The notes: a model not told the origin generated them from the sequence alone. 64,000 nucleotides of DNA from an uncultured beta proteobacterium (GCA_903828665.1 CAIKMZ010000084.1:50074-114073), one strand, 5' to 3'. Positions 12,398 through 25,064 are shown, counted from the stretch's first letter. Program-made: numbers and translations.

Positions 12398-12757
12398 GGG
12401 CACAGCGGCGCGCTCGAGCGCGCGCGCCGCTGGCTGCAAGACCACATGACCGAGCCCTACAGCCTGGCGGACACGGCGCGTGCTGCGGCCACCAGTCCAC
12501 ACTCGCTGCTGCGCCACTTCGCGAGCGCACACGGCCAGAGCCCGCTCGACTACCTGCACGAACTGCGCGTGGCACGCGCCCGCGTGCTGCTCGAGACCAC
12601 CTACGCCAGTGTGGAACAGGTGGCGCAAATGTGCGGCTACCAGGACGCCGGGAGTTTTCGCCGCGTCTTTCTGCGTCTGACGCGGGAATTGCCGGCCGGC
12701 TATCGTGAACGCTACCGCTTGCGCACCAGCCGCAAACGTTGGGCTGGCAGCGCCTGA
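12398..12757 (+). pseudogene. C-terminal DNA-binding remnant of an AraC/GlxA-family regulator
   Basis: ALERARRWLQDHMTEPYSLADTARAAATSPHSLLRHFASAHGQSPLDYLHELRVARARVLLETTYASVEQVAQMCGYQDAGSFRRVF...; no N-terminal domain. The rest of tracked ORF 11948-12757 is antisense to the M81 remnant. Confidence 0.7.
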
Positions 12758-12763
12758 TCGACC

Positions 12764-12994
12764 TCAGTCCGGCGCCGGGCCGGCTTCGGCGCGCTTGGCA
12801 CAGGCGGCGCAGACACAGCGCAGGCCGCGCGCCGCTGGCGGGATGCGATCCAGCAACTCGGCGCTAAAGCTCAGCGCGCTGCACCAGCACGGCGGCTGCG
12901 GGGTGCCGGTCGCGCGCTCGATTTCCATCGCGCACTGGTTGGGCTGCCCGCACAGGGGGCACAACCGGGCATCGGTATCAGGCATCACCGGCAT
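12764..12994 (-). CDS. Cysteine-rich CWC family protein
   Basis: MPVMPDTDARLCPLCGQPNQCAMEIERATGTPQPPCWC...LRCVCAAC; CPLCG..N.C...PCWC pattern. Confidence 0.8.
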   Translation of the reverse strand: MPVMPDTDARLCPLCGQPNQCAMEIERATGTPQPPCWCSALSFSAELLDRIPPAARGLRCVCAACAKRAEAGPAPD

Positions 12995-13225
12995 GGCGTG
13001 CTGGCAGCGCCACACGAATCGGAAAGCGCAGCGCCGGCGCGTGCAGCCGGGCCGAAAATCAACGATGATCGCAGGCGAGCAATTCCGACGTAGTACATTC
13101 ACGCATTATGGCCGCCATCAAACTTTTCTCTGCCACGACCGGCACCGCCTTGCCGGGATCGGGCGATGCCCTTGCGATGAAGCGCAGGATCGGTCCCGGG
13201 CGCTGCAACGAATAAAAGGAAGCAC

Positions 13226-14443
13226 ATGGCAACTGCAACGATGAAGGGCAGCAAGGAATTTGTCTTCGAGTGGGAAGGCAAGGACCGCGCCGGGAAGCTG
13301 GTGCGCGGCGAGACCCGGGCCGGCGGCGAGAACCAGGTGAAGGCGGCCTTGCGCCGCCAGGGTGTCCTGCCCACAAAGATCAAGAAGCGGCGCATGAGCG
13401 GCGGCAAGGCGATCAAGCCGAAGGACCTTGCCATCTTCACGCGCCAGCTGGCCACGATGATGAAGGCCGGCGTGCCGCTGCTGCAGGCCTTCGACATCGT
13501 GGGGCGCGGCAATCCGAATCCGCGCGTGACCAAACTGCTCGGCGACATCCGCAACGATGTGGAAACGGGAACCTCGCTGAGCATCGCCTTTCGCAAGTAC
13601 CCGCTGTACTTCGACAATCTTTACTGCAACCTGATCGAAGCCGGCGAAGCCGCCGGTATTCTGGACCAGCTGCTCGACCGGCTCGCGGTCTACATGGAGA
13701 AGACCGAGGCCATCAAGTCGAAGATCAAGTCCGCCCTGATGTACCCGATCTCGGTGCTGGTGGTCGCCTTCGTCGTGACGGCGGTCATCATGATCTTCGT
13801 GGTGCCGGCCTTCAAGGAGGTATTCTCGAACTTCGGCGCCGACCTGCCGGCGCCGACGCTGGCCGTGATCGCCATCAGTGAAATTTTTGTCAAGTACTGG
13901 TGGCTGATCTTCGGCGGCCTGGGCGGCGGCTTTTATTTTTTCATGCAGGCCTGGCGCCGCAACGAGAAGATGCAGCACGTGATGGACCGCATCATGCTCA
14001 AGATGCCGATCTTTGGCGTGCTGGTGGACAAGTCCTGCGTGGCACGCTGGACGCGGACCCTGTCGACCATGTTCGCCGCGGGCGTGCCCCTGGTGGAAGC
14101 GCTCGATTCCGTCGGCGGCGCGGCCGGCAACTCGGTCTACACATTGGCGACCAAGAAGATCCAGCAGGAGGTCTCGACCGGCACCGCGTTGACCGTGGCC
14201 ATGACCAATGCCAACCTGTTTCCCTCCATGGTGCTGCAGATGTGCGCCATCGGCGAGGAATCCGGCTCCCTCGATCACATGCTGGGCAAGGCGGCCGACT
14301 TTTACGAGGCCGAGGTTGACGACATGGTGGCCGGCATTTCCAGCCTGATGGAGCCCATCATCATCGTGATTCTGGGGACGGTCATCGGCGGCATCGTGGT
14401 CGCCATGTACCTGCCCATTTTCAAACTCGGCCAGGTGGTCTGA
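13226..14443 (+). CDS. pilC: Type IV pilus inner-membrane platform protein PilC
   Basis: 405 aa GspF/PilC family (FTRQLATMMKAGVPLLQAFDI...). Confidence 0.94.
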   Translation: MATATMKGSKEFVFEWEGKDRAGKLVRGETRAGGENQVKAALRRQGVLPTKIKKRRMSGGKAIKPKDLAIFTRQLATMMKAGVPLLQAFDIVGRGNPNPRVTKLLGDIRNDVETGTSLSIAFRKYPLYFDNLYCNLIEAGEAAGILDQLLDRLAVYMEKTEAIKSKIKSALMYPISVLVVAFVVTAVIMIFVVPAFKEVFSNFGADLPAPTLAVIAISEIFVKYWWLIFGGLGGGFYFFMQAWRRNEKMQHVMDRIMLKMPIFGVLVDKSCVARWTRTLSTMFAAGVPLVEALDSVGGAAGNSVYTLATKKIQQEVSTGTALTVAMTNANLFPSMVLQMCAIGEESGSLDHMLGKAADFYEAEVDDMVAGISSLMEPIIIVILGTVIGGIVVAMYLPIFKLGQVV

Positions 14444-15285
14444 TGCCGGTTACGCCGTGGTTGGACGCCACCGTTTTCGGCGTGCTGGGCCTGCTGATCG
14501 GCAGCTTTCTCAACGTCGTCATCCACCGCCTCCCGCTGATGCTCGAGGCCCAGTGGAAAGCCGAGTGTGCGGAAATGGCCGGCCAGGAATTGGCGCAGGC
14601 CGAGCCGCTCAACCTGATGCGGCCGCGCTCGCGCTGCCCCAAGTGCGGCCACGCGATCGCCTGGTTTGAAAACATTCCGGTCCTGAGCTATCTTGTCCTG
14701 CGCGGCCGCTGCTCGGCCTGCAAGACGCCGATCAGCCTGCGCTACCCGCTGGTGGAACTGGCCAGCGGCGCGCTGTTCTTCTATTGCGGCTGGACCCACG
14801 GCCTGGGCATCAGCGCCCTGCTCTGGAGCGGTTTTGCCGCGGCGGTTCTGACCCTGGCCCTGATCGACTGGGACACCACACTGCTGCCCGACGACATCAC
14901 ACTGCCGCTGCTGTGGAGCGGCCTGATCGCGGCCGCGCTGCACTGGACCACCCCTACCCTCGCTGATTCCCTCTGGGGCGCGGTCGCGGGCTATCTGTCC
15001 CTGTGGCTGGTCTACTGGGGCTTCAAACTGCTCACCGGCAAGGAGGGCATGGGCTTTGGCGACTTCAAGCTGTTCGCGGCCCTGGGCGCGTGGTTTGGCT
15101 GGCAGGCGCTGGTGCCCATCATCCTGATGGCCTCTGTCATCGGCGCCGTGATCGGCATCGGCATGAAGTTCGCCAGCAACCTGCGCGAGGGCGGCTACGT
15201 TCCGTTCGGTCCGTTCCTGGCCGGCGCCGGCTTGACGGCGATGATCTTCGGCCCGGCGTCGATCCTCCACGCCGTGGGCCTGTAG
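14443..15285 (+). CDS. pilD: Prepilin peptidase / N-methyltransferase PilD
   Basis: 280 aa; GSFLNVVIHRLP, CxxC pairs (CPKCGH...CSACK), GFGDFKLFAALGAW. Confidence 0.96.
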   Translation: MPVTPWLDATVFGVLGLLIGSFLNVVIHRLPLMLEAQWKAECAEMAGQELAQAEPLNLMRPRSRCPKCGHAIAWFENIPVLSYLVLRGRCSACKTPISLRYPLVELASGALFFYCGWTHGLGISALLWSGFAAAVLTLALIDWDTTLLPDDITLPLLWSGLIAAALHWTTPTLADSLWGAVAGYLSLWLVYWGFKLLTGKEGMGFGDFKLFAALGAWFGWQALVPIILMASVIGAVIGIGMKFASNLREGGYVPFGPFLAGAGLTAMIFGPASILHAVGL

Positions 15286-15288
15286 CCG

Positions 15289-15906
15289 ATGCCCCCACCG
15301 TTTCGGCTCGGGTTGACCGGCGGCATCGGCAGCGGCAAGAGCACCGTGGCCGCACTGCTGGCCCGGCGTGGCGCTGCCATCATCGATGCCGACGCCATTT
15401 CGCGCCAGGCAACCGCGGCCGGCGGCCCGGCCATGGCTTCGATTGGCGCCGCTTTCGGTGCCGACTTCGTGACTGGCGAGGGCGCGCTCGACCGCGACCG
15501 CATGCGCCAGTTGGTCCACACCGACGCCGATGCGCGCCGCCGGCTCGAAGCCATTGTTCATCCCCTGGTGGGACAGGAAACGATGCGCCAGACCGCGCAG
15601 GCGATCGAGCAGGGCCACCCCTGCATCGTGTTCGACGTGCCGCTGCTGGTCGAGTCCCCGGTCTGGCGCGCGCGGGTCGATCATGTGCTGGTCGTCGATT
15701 GCAGCGCCGAGGTTCAGATCAGCCGGGTCATGGCGCGCAACCAGTTGCCGCGCGCCGATATCGAAAAGATCATCGCTTCGCAGGCCAGCCGCGAGCGCCG
15801 GCTCGGCGCCGCGGACAGCGTGCTGTTCAACGAGACGCTGAGCCTGGCCGAACTGGCCGAGGAAGTGCGGCAGCTGGCTTGGCGCTTCGGGCTATCATCC
15901 GGGTAG
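15289..15906 (+). CDS. coaE: Dephospho-CoA kinase
   Basis: GLTGGIGSGKSTVAALLARRGAAIIDAD. Confidence 0.96.
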   Translation: MPPPFRLGLTGGIGSGKSTVAALLARRGAAIIDADAISRQATAAGGPAMASIGAAFGADFVTGEGALDRDRMRQLVHTDADARRRLEAIVHPLVGQETMRQTAQAIEQGHPCIVFDVPLLVESPVWRARVDHVLVVDCSAEVQISRVMARNQLPRADIEKIIASQASRERRLGAADSVLFNETLSLAELAEEVRQLAWRFGLSSG

Positions 15907-15932
15907 CATCTGCACCAGGCAAAGAATTCAGC

Positions 15933-16688
15933 GTGATCCTCTACGAATATCCCTTTAACGAGCGCATTCGCACCTACCTGCGACTGGAGAGTCTGTTTGT
16001 CCGCCTGAGCGAATTCATCGCGCGCGAACTGGCGCTGGACCACCACTTCGCGCTGGCCACCATTTTCGAGATCATGGACGTGGCGGCGCGCGCCGACCTC
16101 AAGTCGGATGTGCTCAAGGACCTGGACCGGCAAAAGCACGCGCTCGACGGCTACCGCGACAACCCGGCCATTGCGCAGGATGTGCTCGACCAGGTGATCA
16201 ATCAGCTCGACCGGTGTTTCCAGACCCTGAGCAATCAGCCCGGCAAGGCCGGCCAGGCGCTGACCGAGAACGACTGGCTCATGAGCATCCGCAGCCGCAT
16301 CGGCATTCCCGGCGGCACCTGCGAGTTCGACCTGCCGGCCTACTACGCATGGCAGCACAAGAGCGTGGCGCAACGCCGCGGCGACCTGGCGCGCTGGACC
16401 GAGACACTGACGCCGCTGGCCGAATCGGTTCACTTGCTGCTCAAGCTGCTGCGCGACTCCGGAATGCCGCAAAAGGTCATGGCCAGCGCCGGGCAGTTCC
16501 AGCAAAACCTGCCGCAGGGGCGCACCTTCCAGCTGCTGCGCCTGGCGCTGGATCCGGCGCTCGACCTGATCCCCGAGATCAGCGGCAACCGGCTGATGGT
16601 CTCGATCAGGCTGATGCAAATGCAGGCCGATGAAAGGCTGCATCCGAGCAGCGCCAACGCCACGTTCGAACTGACCCTGTGCTCATGA
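15933..16688 (+). CDS. zapD: Cell division protein ZapD
   Basis: GTG start, (M)ILYEYPFNERIRTYLRLESLF...; 251 aa; downstream of coaE. Confidence 0.93.
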   Translation: MILYEYPFNERIRTYLRLESLFVRLSEFIARELALDHHFALATIFEIMDVAARADLKSDVLKDLDRQKHALDGYRDNPAIAQDVLDQVINQLDRCFQTLSNQPGKAGQALTENDWLMSIRSRIGIPGGTCEFDLPAYYAWQHKSVAQRRGDLARWTETLTPLAESVHLLLKLLRDSGMPQKVMASAGQFQQNLPQGRTFQLLRLALDPALDLIPEISGNRLMVSIRLMQMQADERLHPSSANATFELTLCS

Positions 16689-16903
16689 AGCCGACGCAAG
16701 CAAAAGCGCCGCTGTCCGTGCGCGAGGTGATCTGTCCGCAATGCAAGGGCCCGGCGATCTATGCGGCGAGCAACCCGTACCGCCCGTTCTGCAGCGAACG
16801 CTGCAAGAACATCGACCTCGGCGCCTGGGCCAATGAAGACTTCCGCATGCCCGACAACACGGCGAACGAGGATCAGCTGACCGACCCCGGCGCGCTGCAA
16901 TAG
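16685..16903 (+). CDS. yacG: DNA gyrase inhibitor YacG
   Basis: 72 aa, CPQCKGPAIY...RPFCSERCKNIDLGAWANEDFRMP. Confidence 0.95.
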   Translation: MKPTQAKAPLSVREVICPQCKGPAIYAASNPYRPFCSERCKNIDLGAWANEDFRMPDNTANEDQLTDPGALQ

Positions 16904-16911
16904 GCGGCGGC

Positions 16912-17403
16912 TTATTCCTGTTCTTGGGCGACCACGCGATGGGTCGCACCCGTGAAGTCCTGCACGACGGCCAGCCACTGCAGCACCGGCACCGTGCCCG
17001 GCAACACGGGCGTGACCTGCACCGGCAGGCGCTGCCATGCAAACAGCTGTCCTTCGCGCATCTCCAGTTCACCCTGCCACTCGAACACCTTGCAGAAATT
17101 CAGGCGCACCAGCGCATGCGGGTAGTCGACCGTTTCCGTCTTCCACGGTGTTACCGCTTCGATGGTGATGCCGAGCTCTTCGTGCAGCTCGCGCGCCAGC
17201 GCCTGCACCACGGTCTCGCCGGGCTCGAGCTTGCCGCCCGGAAACTCCCAGTAGCCGGCATAGACCTTGCCCGGCGGGCGCGAGGTCAGCAGGAAGTCGC
17301 CATCGGGCCGGAACAGGACGCCGACCGCCACCTCGACGACGGCGCGCTCGGCACCGCCGGCACGCGGCAGTTCGGCGTCGGCAACGAGGCGCGCCCTGTT
17401 CAT
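16912..17403 (-). CDS. NUDIX hydrolase (MutT-like)
   Basis: NUDIX box GGKLEPGETVVQALARELHEELGI. Confidence 0.9.
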   Translation of the reverse strand: MNRARLVADAELPRAGGAERAVVEVAVGVLFRPDGDFLLTSRPPGKVYAGYWEFPGGKLEPGETVVQALARELHEELGITIEAVTPWKTETVDYPHALVRLNFCKVFEWQGELEMREGQLFAWQRLPVQVTPVLPGTVPVLQWLAVVQDFTGATHRVVAQEQE

Positions 17404-18278
17404 CCGCCGGCCGCGTGCTGGCCCGCGTAGTCGCGCGCAAACTGGTAAGCGACACGCCCGCTGCGCGAGCCGCGCTCGAGCGCCCAGACCAGCGCCTGCC
17501 CCCTCGCTGCGGCAATGGTATCGCCCGCCACGCCGAACGACTGCAGCCATTGCGCCACGATCACCAGGTATTCGTCCTGCGTGAACGGATAAAAGCTGAC
17601 CCACAGGCCGAAGCGCTCGGACAGCGAGATCTTTTCCTCGACCACCTCGCCCGGGTGGACTTCGCCGTCCTCGGTGTGCGTGTAGCTGAGGTTTTCCTTC
17701 ATGTACTCGGGCAGCAGATGGCGCCGGTTGCTGGTCGCGTAGATCAGCACGTTGGGCGTTGTGGCGGCAACCGAACCGTCGAGGATGGATTTCAGCGCCT
17801 TGTAGCCCGGCTCGCCGTCCTCGAAGCTCAGGTCGTCGCAGAAAACGATGAATTTCTCCGGCCGCTCGGAGACCACATCGACGATGTCGTGCAAGTCGGT
17901 CAGGTCGGCCTTGTCCACCTCGATCAGGCGCAGGCCGCGCGCGGCGTATTCGTTCAGGCAGGCCTTGATCAGCGAGGACTTGCCGGTGCCGCGCGCGCCG
18001 GTGAGCAGCACGTTGTTGGCCGGCTGGCCGTTGACGAACTGCAGCGTGTTGCGCTGGATCTTTTCCTTCTGCGGCTCGATTTCCTTCAGGTCCGCCAGAC
18101 GCATGGCGCCGACATGGCGCACCGGCGCGAGCAGCCCCTGCCCCGAGCTGCGCTTGCGGTAGCGGAAGGCAACCGACGCGCTCCAGTCCGGGCTCGCCAA
18201 GCCGCGCGGCAGCGCCGCTTCGATGCGCTCCATCAACTGTTCGGCGCGGCGGAAGATATGGTCGAAATCCGGAATCAT
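17400..18278 (-). CDS. DUF815-type ATP-binding AAA protein
   Basis: [20 protein letters not shown]..., [19 protein letters not shown]; start chosen within tracked 645-aa ORF because upstream residues are out of frame with argJ. Confidence 0.88.
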   Translation of the reverse strand: MIPDFDHIFRRAEQLMERIEAALPRGLASPDWSASVAFRYRKRSSGQGLLAPVRHVGAMRLADLKEIEPQKEKIQRNTLQFVNGQPANNVLLTGARGTGKSSLIKACLNEYAARGLRLIEVDKADLTDLHDIVDVVSERPEKFIVFCDDLSFEDGEPGYKALKSILDGSVAATTPNVLIYATSNRRHLLPEYMKENLSYTHTEDGEVHPGEVVEEKISLSERFGLWVSFYPFTQDEYLVIVAQWLQSFGVAGDTIAAARGQALVWALERGSRSGRVAYQFARDYAGQHAAGG

Positions 18279-19504
18279 GATCGGTAGTCGGCGTTGATCG
18301 AGACGTAGTCGTGGCTCAAGTCGCAGGTCCAGACCGTGTCCGCGGCATCGCCGCGCCCGAGCGCCACGCGCACCGTGATCTCGCTTTGCTGCATCACACG
18401 CTGGCCGTCTTCCTCGCGGTAATCGGGGTGCCGTCCGCCACCGGTGGCGACATGGACGTCGTCGAGGTAGAGGTCGATGCCGGTCTGCTCCAAGTCGGCA
18501 ATGCCGGCGTAGCCGACGGCCGCCAGGATGCGCCCCAGGTTCGGGTCGCTGGCGAAAAACGCGGTCTTCACGAGCGGTGAATGGGCGATGGCGTAAGCCA
18601 CCTGGCGGCATTCCGCCTGCGTCTTGCCGCCTTCGACCTGGAGTGTGATGAACTTGGTCGCGCCTTCGCCGTCGCGCACGATGGCCTGCGCCAGCTTCTT
18701 CGCAACGCCCAGCATGGCGGCCTTGAGCGCGCGCCCGTTCACAGTGTCGAGGGAATCGATCTCCGCATGGCCGGCCTTGTTGCTGGCGATGACGACGAAC
18801 GAGTCGTTGGTGGAGGTGTCGCCGTCCACCGTGACGCGGTTGAACGAGCCCTCGGCCAGTTCCTTGGCCAGTTGCTCCAGCACCTCGTAGCTGACGCAGG
18901 CATCGGTCGCCATGAAGCCGAGCATGGTCGCCATGTTGGGCCGGATCATGCCCGCGCCCTTGCTGATGCCGGTGATGCTGACCGGCGCGCCGTCGATCGT
19001 CAGTTGCGTGCCGAAGGCCTTGGCCACCGTGTCGGTGGTCATGATGGCTTCGGCCGCGCGCAGCCAGTTGTCTTCGCGCGCATCGGCGAGCGCGGCGTCG
19101 AGCCCGGCCTCGATGCGCTCCACCGGCAGCGACTCCATGATGACGCCGGTCGAGAACGGAAGGACCGCCGTGGCCGCGATGTCTAGCTTGACCGCCAGCG
19201 CGACGCAGGTGCTGATGGCGCGGCGCCGGCCATCGGCACCGGTGCCGGCATTCGCGTTGCCGGTGTTGATCAGCAGGGCGCGGATGTCGTAGGTGCGCGC
19301 CAGGTGTTCGCGGCAGATCTGGACCGGCGCCGCACAAAAGCGGTTCTGCGTGAAGACGCCGGCAACCGCCGTGCCCGGATCGAGCAGCACCACGGTCAGG
19401 TCCTTGCGGTTGGCCTTGCGCACGCCCGCTTCGGTCACGCCCAGGCGCACGCCCGCAATGGGGAAGAGTTCAGCCGGATTCGGCGTGGACAGGTTCACAG
19501 CCAT
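18275..19504 (-). CDS. argJ: Bifunctional glutamate N-acetyltransferase / amino-acid acetyltransferase ArgJ
   Basis: 409 aa; autocleavage region [16 protein letters not shown]. Confidence 0.96.
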   Translation of the reverse strand: MAVNLSTPNPAELFPIAGVRLGVTEAGVRKANRKDLTVVLLDPGTAVAGVFTQNRFCAAPVQICREHLARTYDIRALLINTGNANAGTGADGRRRAISTCVALAVKLDIAATAVLPFSTGVIMESLPVERIEAGLDAALADAREDNWLRAAEAIMTTDTVAKAFGTQLTIDGAPVSITGISKGAGMIRPNMATMLGFMATDACVSYEVLEQLAKELAEGSFNRVTVDGDTSTNDSFVVIASNKAGHAEIDSLDTVNGRALKAAMLGVAKKLAQAIVRDGEGATKFITLQVEGGKTQAECRQVAYAIAHSPLVKTAFFASDPNLGRILAAVGYAGIADLEQTGIDLYLDDVHVATGGGRHPDYREEDGQRVMQQSEITVRVALGRGDAADTVWTCDLSHDYVSINADYRS

Positions 19505-19572
19505 ACATACTCTCCATCGAATGCGGACAGTGCCGGCTCACTGCATGCAGCGGCCGCCTGTCGCGCGGGTTC

Positions 19573-22338
<2,766 letters not shown>

Positions 22339-22529
22339 GAATGCAAGTCGGATCGATCAACCCCCCTGGGCCAACCGAGCAGCGCAATCCTTTGTCAAGT
22401 CTGGATGAAATGGGGGCACTGGCACAAAACGCAACCGCGGTAACGGAATACGCCGTGTCTGGAAAACGAAACAGCCAATTTTACCTGTCGGCGGATAATG
22501 AAAGCCGAACCGCCCTGCAACACCCGCCG

Positions 22530-22853
22530 ATGAACCGCCGCCACCAACCATTCACCCTGCTGCAGGCCTGTCAGGACGCGCCAAGCCTGGCGCGCCTGAC
22601 GGAACTCAGCGCCGACTCGGTGGCACGGCTCAAGGCGATCGAACCCCTGATTCCCGCGCCCTTGCGCGCCGCGCTCAAGGCCGGACCGATCGAAGGCCCG
22701 GTCTGGTGCCTGCTGGTGGCGAACAACGCCGCCGCCGCCAAGATCCGCCAGCTCTTGCCCTCGCTGCAGGCGCATCTGCGGAGCAAGGGCTGGGAGGTGG
22801 ACAGCATCCGGCTTAAGGTCCAGATCACAAGTACTCAGGCCCTTCGACCCTGA
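22530..22853 (+). CDS. DUF721/DciA-like protein
   Basis: MNRRHQPFTLLQACQDAPSLARL... 107 aa; length and divergent position next to secA match DciA-like/DUF721 proteins. Confidence 0.65.
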   Translation: MNRRHQPFTLLQACQDAPSLARLTELSADSVARLKAIEPLIPAPLRAALKAGPIEGPVWCLLVANNAAAAKIRQLLPSLQAHLRSKGWEVDSIRLKVQITSTQALRP

Positions 22854-22911
22854 TCACCCAGTCGCCGGGTCGACCCGTGGCGTTTCATTTCAAATTATTC
22901 AGATTCGGCTA

Positions 22912-23000
22912 CAGGTCGGGTCTCGCCCCGGCGGGCGACTCACTTTCTCTTGGCGAAGCAAAAGAAAGTTACTGCGCTGTCGGGCGCATATCCCGACCTG
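22912..23000. repeat. Nested inverted-repeat intergenic element
   Basis: Outer arms CAGGTCGGG / CCCGACCTG; inner hairpin ACTTTCTCTTG-GCGAAG-CAAAAGAAAGT. Confidence 0.7.
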
Positions 23001-23018
23001 GATCAAAAGCAAACATCA

Positions 23019-23735
23019 TCACAACACCGCTTCCAGCCGATGCCGCTTCGGCGGCAGCCCCGCGCGCTTTCGCACCGAAAACCCGAGCTGCTGCAGGCTC
23101 TCGCGCACGCCCAGAGCAACGGTGTAGCTGGCCAGCGTGGTGCCGGCGCGGCAATGGTTCGCCATGGCCTGCAGCGTGGCAAACGACCACATGTCCGGAT
23201 TGAGCGCCGGGCTGAAGCCGTCCAGGTAGACCGCATCGGCCGCGCAATCAATCAGGTTCAGCATCGGCTGCACATCACCGACCGCCAGCGTCAGGCGCAC
23301 GCGGCCCTCGGCAAACTCGAACTGCTGCACGCCGAGCCGCAAGCCCAGCCAAGCGCGCGCCAGTTCCTGCGCCAGCGCTGGCAGTCGCGCCTGCAGTTGC
23401 GCCTCGGCATCGCCCGGCACGCCGGGCGCAAGCACATTGCGCACGATGTCTCCCGCCGCCACGGGATAGGCTTCGACCGATACAAAGTTGAGGCGCTCAC
23501 AGCGCTGCGCGTCAGCCTCCCACGCGGCCCAGGTCGCCAGAAAATTCAGGCCTAGGCCGAAGCCGGTCTCAAGCACGGTGAATTCATGACGAACGCGCCA
23601 GCGAGGCGGCAGACCGCAGGCATTCACAAACACGGTGAGCGCCTGCGCCAGACCGCCCGTGCGCGAGCGGTAGCGGTCATTGAAGCGCGCACTGTGCGGA
23701 CTGCCATCGTCCAGCCATTGCACGAGTTCGGTCAT
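23019..23735 (-). CDS. tRNA (mnm5s2U34)-methyltransferase MnmD / MnmC N-terminal domain only
   Basis: MTELVQWLDDGSPHSARFNDRYRSRTGGLAQ...VLETGFGLGLNFL...VYLDGFSPALNPDMWS...; stops where the FAD domain of bifunctional MnmC would begin. Confidence 0.88.
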   Translation of the reverse strand: MTELVQWLDDGSPHSARFNDRYRSRTGGLAQALTVFVNACGLPPRWRVRHEFTVLETGFGLGLNFLATWAAWEADAQRCERLNFVSVEAYPVAAGDIVRNVLAPGVPGDAEAQLQARLPALAQELARAWLGLRLGVQQFEFAEGRVRLTLAVGDVQPMLNLIDCAADAVYLDGFSPALNPDMWSFATLQAMANHCRAGTTLASYTVALGVRESLQQLGFSVRKRAGLPPKRHRLEAVL

Positions 23736-23777
23736 ATCAGCAGCGCCTCTCATTCAACGCCGAGACAGCAGCCCAAC

Positions 23778-23816
23778 AAAAAACCCGCGCTCCGGTGAAG
23801 AAGGCGGGTTTTGCAG
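23778..23816 (-). terminator. Rho-independent terminator downstream of tRNA-Thr
   Basis: AAAACCCGC...GCGGGTTTTTTG inverted repeat with T-run on the minus strand. Confidence 0.75.
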
Positions 23817-23844
23817 GAACTTGAAACCATCTCAGACAGTTAAG

Positions 23845-23920
23845 TGGTGCCGATTATCGGATTCGAACTGATGACCTACCGCTTACAAGGCGGTTGCTCT
23901 ACCAACTGAGCTAAATCGGC
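23845..23920 (-). tRNA. tRNA-Thr (anticodon TGT)
   Basis: GCCGATTTAGCTCAGTTGGTAGAGCAACCGCCTTGTAAGCGGTAGGTCATCAGTTCGAATCCGATAATCGGCACCA; complete cloverleaf, encoded CCA. Confidence 0.97.
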
Positions 23921-23972
23921 GTGCCCTGAATTTTACCGGACTTGCGCGTGCGTTCCCACTGGCCGGGGCCCG

Positions 23973-24434
23973 TTATTTCACGCGCGTCAGCGTGGGTCGC
24001 GGACTGCTGCTGGGCGGGGTCGGTGGCTCTGGGGCGTCCTTGGGCTTGTGGCCTGAATCCACGCTGGTCAGGCCGGCGGTGGCGGTGCCTGTTGCGCCAT
24101 CAGCCGGCTCGACCACGGGCGGGAAGGCCATGCCCTGCCCGTTTTCTCGCGCGTAGATGGCCATGACCTGATTGACCGGCACCATGATCTCGCGCGCCGT
24201 GCCTGCAAAGCGGGCCTTGAACTCGATGAAATCATTGCCAAGCTTGAGCGCGGTCGTGGCGTCGAAACTGATGTTGAGAACAATCTCGCCGTTCTTGACG
24301 TACTCGCGCGGCACCTGCACCCGATCCGTCACCGCGACCGCGACGTAGGGCGTGAACCCGTTGTCCGTGCACCACTCGTACAGGGCGCGGATCAGGTACG
24401 GGCGGGTCGAAGTGGCTTCGGGCGATTCAAGCAT
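23973..24434 (-). CDS. sspB: ClpXP protease specificity-enhancing factor SspB
   Basis: TRPYLIRALYEWCTDNGFTPYVAV...; next to sspA. Confidence 0.94.
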   Translation of the reverse strand: MLESPEATSTRPYLIRALYEWCTDNGFTPYVAVAVTDRVQVPREYVKNGEIVLNISFDATTALKLGNDFIEFKARFAGTAREIMVPVNQVMAIYARENGQGMAFPPVVEPADGATGTATAGLTSVDSGHKPKDAPEPPTPPSSSPRPTLTRVK

Positions 24435-24452
24435 CGGTCGTCGTTGCGCAGC

Positions 24453-25064
24453 TTACTTGCGCATCACCTTTTCGGAGGGCGTCAGCGCTTCGATGTAGGC
24501 CGGGCGCGAAAAAATGCGCTCGGCGTATTTCAGCAACGGCGCCGCATTCTTGCTCAGGTCGATGCCGTAATAGTCGAGACGCCAGAGCAGCGGGGCAATG
24601 GCGACATCGAGCATCGAGAAGCCGTCGCCGAGCATGTACTTGTTCTTCAGGAACACCGGCGCGAGTTGCGTCAGGCGATCGCGAATGTGGGCGCGGGCCT
24701 TTTCCAGCACTTTTTCGTTGCTCTTGGCGGCGCGGGACTCCAGCGTCGAAACGTGCACGAAGAGTTCCTTCTCGAAATTGAGCAGGAACAGGCGCACGCG
24801 CGCGCGATCGACCGGATCGCCGGGCATCAACTGCGGATGCGGGAAGCGCTCGTCGATGTACTCGTTGATGATGTTCGACTCGTACAGGATCAGGTCGCGC
24901 TCGACCAGGATCGGCACCTGGCCGTAAGGGTTCATCACGCTGATGTCTTCGGGCTTGTTGTAGAGATCGACATCGCGGATCTCGAAGTCCATGCCTTTTT
25001 CGAACAGGACAAAACGGCAACGGTGGGAAAATGGGCAGGTAGTACCTGAATACAACACCATCAT
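24453..25064 (-). CDS. sspA: Stringent starvation protein A (GST-fold)
   Basis: MMVLYSGTTCPFSHRCRFVLFEKGMDFEIRDVD... Confidence 0.95.
   Translation of the reverse strand: MMVLYSGTTCPFSHRCRFVLFEKGMDFEIRDVDLYNKPEDISVMNPYGQVPILVERDLILYESNIINEYIDERFPHPQLMPGDPVDRARVRLFLLNFEKELFVHVSTLESRAAKSNEKVLEKARAHIRDRLTQLAPVFLKNKYMLGDGFSMLDVAIAPLLWRLDYYGIDLSKNAAPLLKYAERIFSRPAYIEALTPSEKVMRK

Noticed and set aside
13118-14278. 386-aa minus-strand ORF opposite pilC
   Set aside because: His/Asp/Gly-rich antisense translation; pilC on the plus strand is certain.
18279-19337. N-terminal extension of the DUF815 ATPase ORF (tracked as 645 aa)
   Set aside because: The extension is an out-of-frame reading of argJ; the ATPase proper starts at 18278 with a 4-bp overlap.
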